A DNA stretch of 23,125 nt from positions 1 through 23,125 of the forward strand of contig CAZTVG010000009.1 of the NCBI GenBank assembly GCA_964617015.1. Direction: 5' to 3'. The position numbers and the translations under genes were made by a program. Under the pieces are notes generated by a model. That model searched no databases, was not told the origin of the DNA, and worked only from the letters and a program-made list of their open reading frames with translations. Within the stretch, counting starts at the first letter, position 1. Each line of letters starts with the position of its first letter. Source of the DNA: ASMP01 sp964617015. Its GTDB lineage: Archaea; Nanobdellota; Nanobdellia; Pacearchaeales; GW2011-AR1. Positions 20,029 to 23,125 of this stretch are shown here, piece after piece.

Positions 20029-20850
20029 ATGAAACTCTTTATCGATAGCGCTGATCTAGATGAGATTAAAGAAATAAACAGTTACGGAGTTCTAGACGGA
20101 ATTACAACAAATCCAAGTTTAATTAAAAAAGCTGTTGAAAAACGCAGATCTAAGAAAATAAACATGGATTCTTACATAAGAGAAATTTTAAAAGAATGTA
20201 GGGGAAAACCTGTAAGCCTCGAGGTCATAGGAACCACATACGACAAAATGATAAAGGAAGCAAAAACTCTTTTCAAGAAGTTCAATCCTGTTGCTAAAAA
20301 CGTTTATATAAAAATTCCTGTAAATCCTTGCATGGAACTTGAATGCGATGTAAGTTTTGATGGGATTAAAGCAATAAAGGTTCTTTCCAAGCAAGGAATT
20401 CCTATAAACTGTACATTAATTTTTACTCCAGAGCAAGCGTTGTTAGCAGCAAAAGCAGGAGCCAAGATAGTCAGCCCTTTTACAGGAAGGATGGATGATT
20501 ATCTTCGGGAAATTAATAAGATAAAATTTAAGAAAGAAGATTACTTCCCTGAGAAAGGATTCAAAAAAGGAAAAAAGATTTTGGAAGATCATGGAATTGT
20601 TTCTGGAGTTGATTTAATAAGAAAATGCGTGGAAATTATTAAAAGTTCTAAATTAAAAACAGAGATCTTGGCAGCTAGCATAAGAAACACAGAACAGTTT
20701 AGAGAAGTTTCTGAAGCAGGAGCAGATATAGCAACACTTCCTTTTAATGTGATTGGAGAACTCTTGAATCATCCTAAGACTATTGAAGGTATGAAAAAAT
20801 TCACTAAAGATATCGTTCCCGAATACTCGAGAGTTACCAGAAAAAAATAA
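20029..20850 (+). CDS. tal: Transaldolase (TalC-type) with insertion
   Basis: This 273-aa protein has the small-transaldolase motifs: FIDSAD at 4-9, GITTNPS at 24-30, the Schiff-base lysine K95 in VYIKIPV, NCTLIFTPEQALLAAKAGA at 127-145, and SPFTGRMDD. It moves three-carbon units between sugar phosphates, linking pentose and fructose 6-phosphate. TalC proteins are usually about 215 aa; here an extra basic segment (about 159-186) sits between SPFTGR and the SGVDLI helix, and the end is also longer. It is first in the sugar operon. A TATA box (TTTATATA from 19968) gives a leader with GAGG before the ATG. The aldolase gene follows one base after the stop. Confidence 0.9.
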   Translation: MKLFIDSADLDEIKEINSYGVLDGITTNPSLIKKAVEKRRSKKINMDSYIREILKECRGKPVSLEVIGTTYDKMIKEAKTLFKKFNPVAKNVYIKIPVNPCMELECDVSFDGIKAIKVLSKQGIPINCTLIFTPEQALLAAKAGAKIVSPFTGRMDDYLREINKIKFKKEDYFPEKGFKKGKKILEDHGIVSGVDLIRKCVEIIKSSKLKTEILAASIRNTEQFREVSEAGADIATLPFNVIGELLNHPKTIEGMKKFTKDIVPEYSRVTRKK

Positions 20851-20851
20851 G

Positions 20852-21610
20852 ATGAAAATAAATTTGGGAAAAATTATGAAAAGAGGTAAAGCACTTTTTT
20901 TATCATATGACCAAGGATTAGAACACGGTCCTACATCTGATTTTAATGATAGAAATGTTGACCCTCTCTATATATTAGACATAGCAAAGAAAGGGGGCTT
21001 TCAGGGAATAGTATTTCAAAAAGGAATTGCTGAGAAATACAACAAAGATATAAAGAAGAGCAAGGTTCCTTTAATTTTAAAGCTTAATGGAAAGACAAAA
21101 ATCTACAAGGGTGAGCCTATTTCTTCTCTGATTGCAACAGTAGACGAAGCAATAAAACTTGGAGCAAGTGCTGTCGGTTACACGATTTATATTGGAAGCG
21201 AACACGAGGCAGAGATGTTTGAAACTTTCGAGAAAATAGAGAGAAAGGCTCATGCTAAGGGAATTCCAGTTATTGCATGGATTTATCCTCGTGGAAAAAG
21301 CGTAAAAAATGATGTTTCAAGAGAAATGATTTCTTATGCAGCACGTACTGGATTGGAACTTGGAGCAGACATAGTGAAATTAAAGTATGGGGGAAATCCC
21401 AAAGATTTGGCCTGGGCTGTGAAATCTGCAGGAAGAACAAAGGTTGTTGTAGCTGGGGGAACCAAGAAAGGTGAAAAAGAATTTTTGAAACAAGTGAGGG
21501 ATATTATGAAAACTAGAGCAGTTGGTTTAGCTATAGGAAGAAATGTATGGCAGCACAAAAAGCCTTTAGAAATTACCAGAAAAATAAAAAAGATTGTTTT
21601 TGCAAAATGA
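20852..21610 (+). CDS. fba: Archaeal-type class I fructose-bisphosphate aldolase
   Basis: This 252-aa protein is of the DhnA/archaeal class I family. D20 in LSYDQGLEHGP binds phosphate and substrate, and Y145 in AWIYPRG is the catalytic tyrosine. The Schiff-base lysine is K176 in GADIVKLKYGG, and AGGTKKGEKEF is the phosphate-binding loop. It splits or forms fructose 1,6-bisphosphate from the two triose phosphates. Some archaeal relatives also hydrolyse the bisphosphate (the FBPA/P family is different and longer), so this one is probably aldolase only. It lies between transaldolase and triose-phosphate isomerase with minimal spacing (1 nt and a 4-nt overlap), so a single sugar-phosphate operon is certain. 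Confidence 0.93.
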   Translation: MKINLGKIMKRGKALFLSYDQGLEHGPTSDFNDRNVDPLYILDIAKKGGFQGIVFQKGIAEKYNKDIKKSKVPLILKLNGKTKIYKGEPISSLIATVDEAIKLGASAVGYTIYIGSEHEAEMFETFEKIERKAHAKGIPVIAWIYPRGKSVKNDVSREMISYAARTGLELGADIVKLKYGGNPKDLAWAVKSAGRTKVVVAGGTKKGEKEFLKQVRDIMKTRAVGLAIGRNVWQHKKPLEITRKIKKIVFAK

Positions 21611-22230
21611 TAATAATCAATTTCAAAAATTACAAAATAGGAAAAGACGTTCTAAAGTTAGCTAAACATATTCAGAGACATCTTCCTAAAGCAACCGTCG
21701 CTGTTCCTGCATCATATATAGGATATGTTACATTTCGTACAAAATTAACAGTTTACGCTCAACACGTAGATTATCAAGAAAAAGGAAGAAACACAGGATT
21801 TTTGATTCCAGAAGTTATCAAAAGCGCTGGAGCAAAAGGTACTTTATTGAATCATTCTGAGCATAAAATCTCTATGAAAGATATAAACAAAACTATAAAG
21901 AGATGTAACAAACTAAGATTAAGGGTAATTGCTTGTGCATCTAATTTAAGAGAAGCAGTACAATTAAAAAAACTCAAACCTTACGCAATAGCATTTGAAG
22001 ACCCAAAACTTGTTGGGACAGGAAGATCTATAACGAGGTATAAAACCAACTATTTAAAGAAATTTGTTTCTCTGTTAAAAGGAACAAAAATAATTCCTTT
22101 ATGTGGTGCTGGAATTGATTCTAAAGAAGATTATAAAGAAGCTTTGAAGCTTGAATGTAAAGGGGTTTTAATATCAACAATTATCATGAAATCAAAAAAT
22201 TCTGAGAAATTTTTAAAGAGTTTTTCATAA
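21607..22230 (+). CDS. tpiA: Triose-phosphate isomerase (archaeal short type)
   Basis: From ATG 21607 this is 207 aa. That ATG overlaps the aldolase stop by four bases (ATGA) and opens with the family start MIIINFKNY. An in-frame upstream start at 21547 lies inside the aldolase gene and is rejected. Catalytic residues are in place: K7 (NFKNY), H83 (LLNHSEHKI), and E131 in AFEDPKLVGTG, where most enzymes have EPPELIGTG. The phosphate loop LCGAGID is near 185. It is about 15 residues shorter than typical archaeal enzymes (about 220-225). It interconverts dihydroxyacetone phosphate and glyceraldehyde 3-phosphate, the aldolase products. Confidence 0.93.
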   Translation: MIIINFKNYKIGKDVLKLAKHIQRHLPKATVAVPASYIGYVTFRTKLTVYAQHVDYQEKGRNTGFLIPEVIKSAGAKGTLLNHSEHKISMKDINKTIKRCNKLRLRVIACASNLREAVQLKKLKPYAIAFEDPKLVGTGRSITRYKTNYLKKFVSLLKGTKIIPLCGAGIDSKEDYKEALKLECKGVLISTIIMKSKNSEKFLKSFS

Positions 22231-22238
22231 AAATAAAA

Positions 22239-22892
22239 ATGAAAAGAAGAAGCATTAAGGAAGAACTAAAACATAAAGATTTTAGAGTAACTATTTTTGG
22301 ATCTTCTAGAATTAAAAGAGGAAACCCCACTTACAATCAAATAAAATTTCTTGCAAGAATGCTCGGTGAAAGAGGGATGGATATTATAACTGGCGGCGGT
22401 CCTGGTTTAATGATGGCTGCAAATGAAGGCCACAAGGCAGGAAGCAGAAAAAGCAAGATAAAAACACACTCTATTGGATTATCAATAAAACTCCCAAAAG
22501 AGCAAAAGACAAACAAGCATCTGGATATTATGAAGAAATTCTCAAGATTCTCAAACAGGCTGGACAATTTTATGCTTTTATCCAATGTAATTGTTGTTGC
22601 ACCAGGAGGAGTTGGGACCCTCCTTGAATTGTTTTACGCGTGGCAGTTAATTCAGGTAAGGCAGGTATGTAACATTCCAATTATTCTTCTGGGAAAGCAG
22701 TGGCCTTCATTGATAAAATGGCTTGAAAGATATCCCTTAAAAAAAAGGTTTTTTGAAAAAAGAGATTTAAATCTCTTATTTTTAGCAAAGAATTGTAACG
22801 AAGCAATAAAAATGATAGATACAGCTTATAAAGAATTTAAGAAAGGGGATAAAAAATATTGTTTAAATTATAAAAAATATAAATTATATTAA
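22239..22892 (+). CDS. LOG-family nucleotide phosphoribohydrolase-like protein
   Basis: This 217-aa protein has the LOG/YvdD (TIGR00730 type) signatures GGGPGLMMAANEGH (52-65) and PGGVGTLLELFYAWQ (122-136), which bind the nucleotide and hold the catalytic Glu. Enzymes of this family release bases from nucleoside monophosphates; in plants and bacteria this activates cytokinins, while the archaeal role is probably nucleotide salvage, giving ribose 5-phosphate. That product would enter the transaldolase route encoded upstream. It starts eight bases after the isomerase stop and so belongs to the same operon. It has a lysine-rich C-terminal tail (about 200-217). Confidence 0.88.
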   Translation: MKRRSIKEELKHKDFRVTIFGSSRIKRGNPTYNQIKFLARMLGERGMDIITGGGPGLMMAANEGHKAGSRKSKIKTHSIGLSIKLPKEQKTNKHLDIMKKFSRFSNRLDNFMLLSNVIVVAPGGVGTLLELFYAWQLIQVRQVCNIPIILLGKQWPSLIKWLERYPLKKRFFEKRDLNLLFLAKNCNEAIKMIDTAYKEFKKGDKKYCLNYKKYKLY

Positions 22893-22912
22893 AAAAATAT
22901 AAACCACACAAA

Positions 22913-23119
22913 ATGAGTTTGCTATTTTGGGCTATAAGCTTTGATTTTGTTGGGGTGATACTTTTAGTCGTAATAGCTCTTCTTGTTCACAAAAGGGTAA
23001 GAACAGCTCATAGAATTGATGAGAAGGTCATTAGAGAAATGAAACTTGAACAGGGTATTGGCATCATATCAATACTCTTTTTAGTCACAGGGTATGTTCT
23101 TCACCTACTGACGTTATAA
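22913..23119 (+). CDS. Small two-helix membrane protein
   Basis: This 68-aa protein has hydrophobic helices at about 5-25 and 48-66 separated by a charged loop (HKRVRTAHRIDEKVIREMKLEQ). No family is recognised. A TATA-like TTATATTA from 22884 lies 29 nt before the ATG, suggesting it is transcribed separately and leaderless. It comes 20 bases after the LOG-family gene. The stop codon is inside the window, so it is complete. Confidence 0.65.
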   Translation: MSLLFWAISFDFVGVILLVVIALLVHKRVRTAHRIDEKVIREMKLEQGIGIISILFLVTGYVLHLLTL

Positions 23120-23125
23120 TTCTCG

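Noticed and set aside
21547..21606. Upstream start for triose-phosphate isomerase
   Set aside because: It lies within the aldolase gene and adds 20 residues before the conserved MIIINFKNY start.
1..23125. CRISPR array or cas genes accompanying the CARF protein
   Set aside because: No evenly spaced repeats and no Cas-like protein were seen on either strand.

Overview
The window is a piece of an AT-rich archaeal genome. Three things show this: a group II chaperonin (thermosome), an archaeal-type class I fructose-bisphosphate aldolase with a short triose-phosphate isomerase, and a tRNA-Tyr gene interrupted at the canonical 37/38 site by an intron with a bulge-helix-bulge motif. Gene style (short intergenic spaces, many small membrane proteins, SET and matrixin-like proteins, DUF4389) suggests a DPANN lineage such as Pacearchaeota/Woesearchaeota. 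That placement is inference. The sequence is interrupted by exactly 100 Ns (7398-7497), so it is a scaffold. A striking regularity is that the first T of a TATA box lies 28-31 nt upstream of the start codon at about a dozen genes, so most mRNAs should be leaderless or nearly so. I used this spacing to choose starts and to find untranslated transcription units.

Layout. 1-320: 3' end of tRNA-Asp, a multi-hairpin trailer, and a separate candidate ncRNA with its own TATA box and UUCG hairpin. 321-5010: an unknown protein, a disordered acidic peptide, a SET-domain protein, a membrane metzincin, a 31-aa acidic peptide, a membrane-anchored cupredoxin with a small partner, an IS605-like end relic, and a RelBE-type toxin-antitoxin pair. 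5069-5216: tRNA-Tyr. 5303-7397: DUF4389 protein, a helical protein, and a membrane-anchored surface-type protein cut by the gap. 7498-9876: NmrA-like oxidoreductase, candidate ncRNA copy A, nucleotidyltransferase, CBS/zinc-ribbon protein. 9967-12709: an operon of a small membrane protein, thermosome and PIN-like nuclease. 12696-15052: EamA transporter, candidate ncRNA copy B, an FSP1-like flavoprotein and a 53-aa peptide. 15194-18283: a CARF-wHTH regulator, an 8-cysteine metallothionein-like peptide, thioredoxin, CcdA and a DUF3179 protein, which look like a redox/metal module. 18441-19966: a diaminopentanoate-dehydrogenase-like enzyme and a VIT1/CCC1 transporter. 20029-22892: a sugar-phosphate operon (transaldolase, aldolase, triose-phosphate isomerase, LOG-family protein). 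The window ends with a small membrane protein.

The most novel signal is a pair of related intergenic elements (about 8541-8640 and 13614-13720). Each has a plus-strand TATA box at the same distance. They share three predicted stems, two with compensatory base changes between the copies. They look like two members of an undescribed small structured RNA family.
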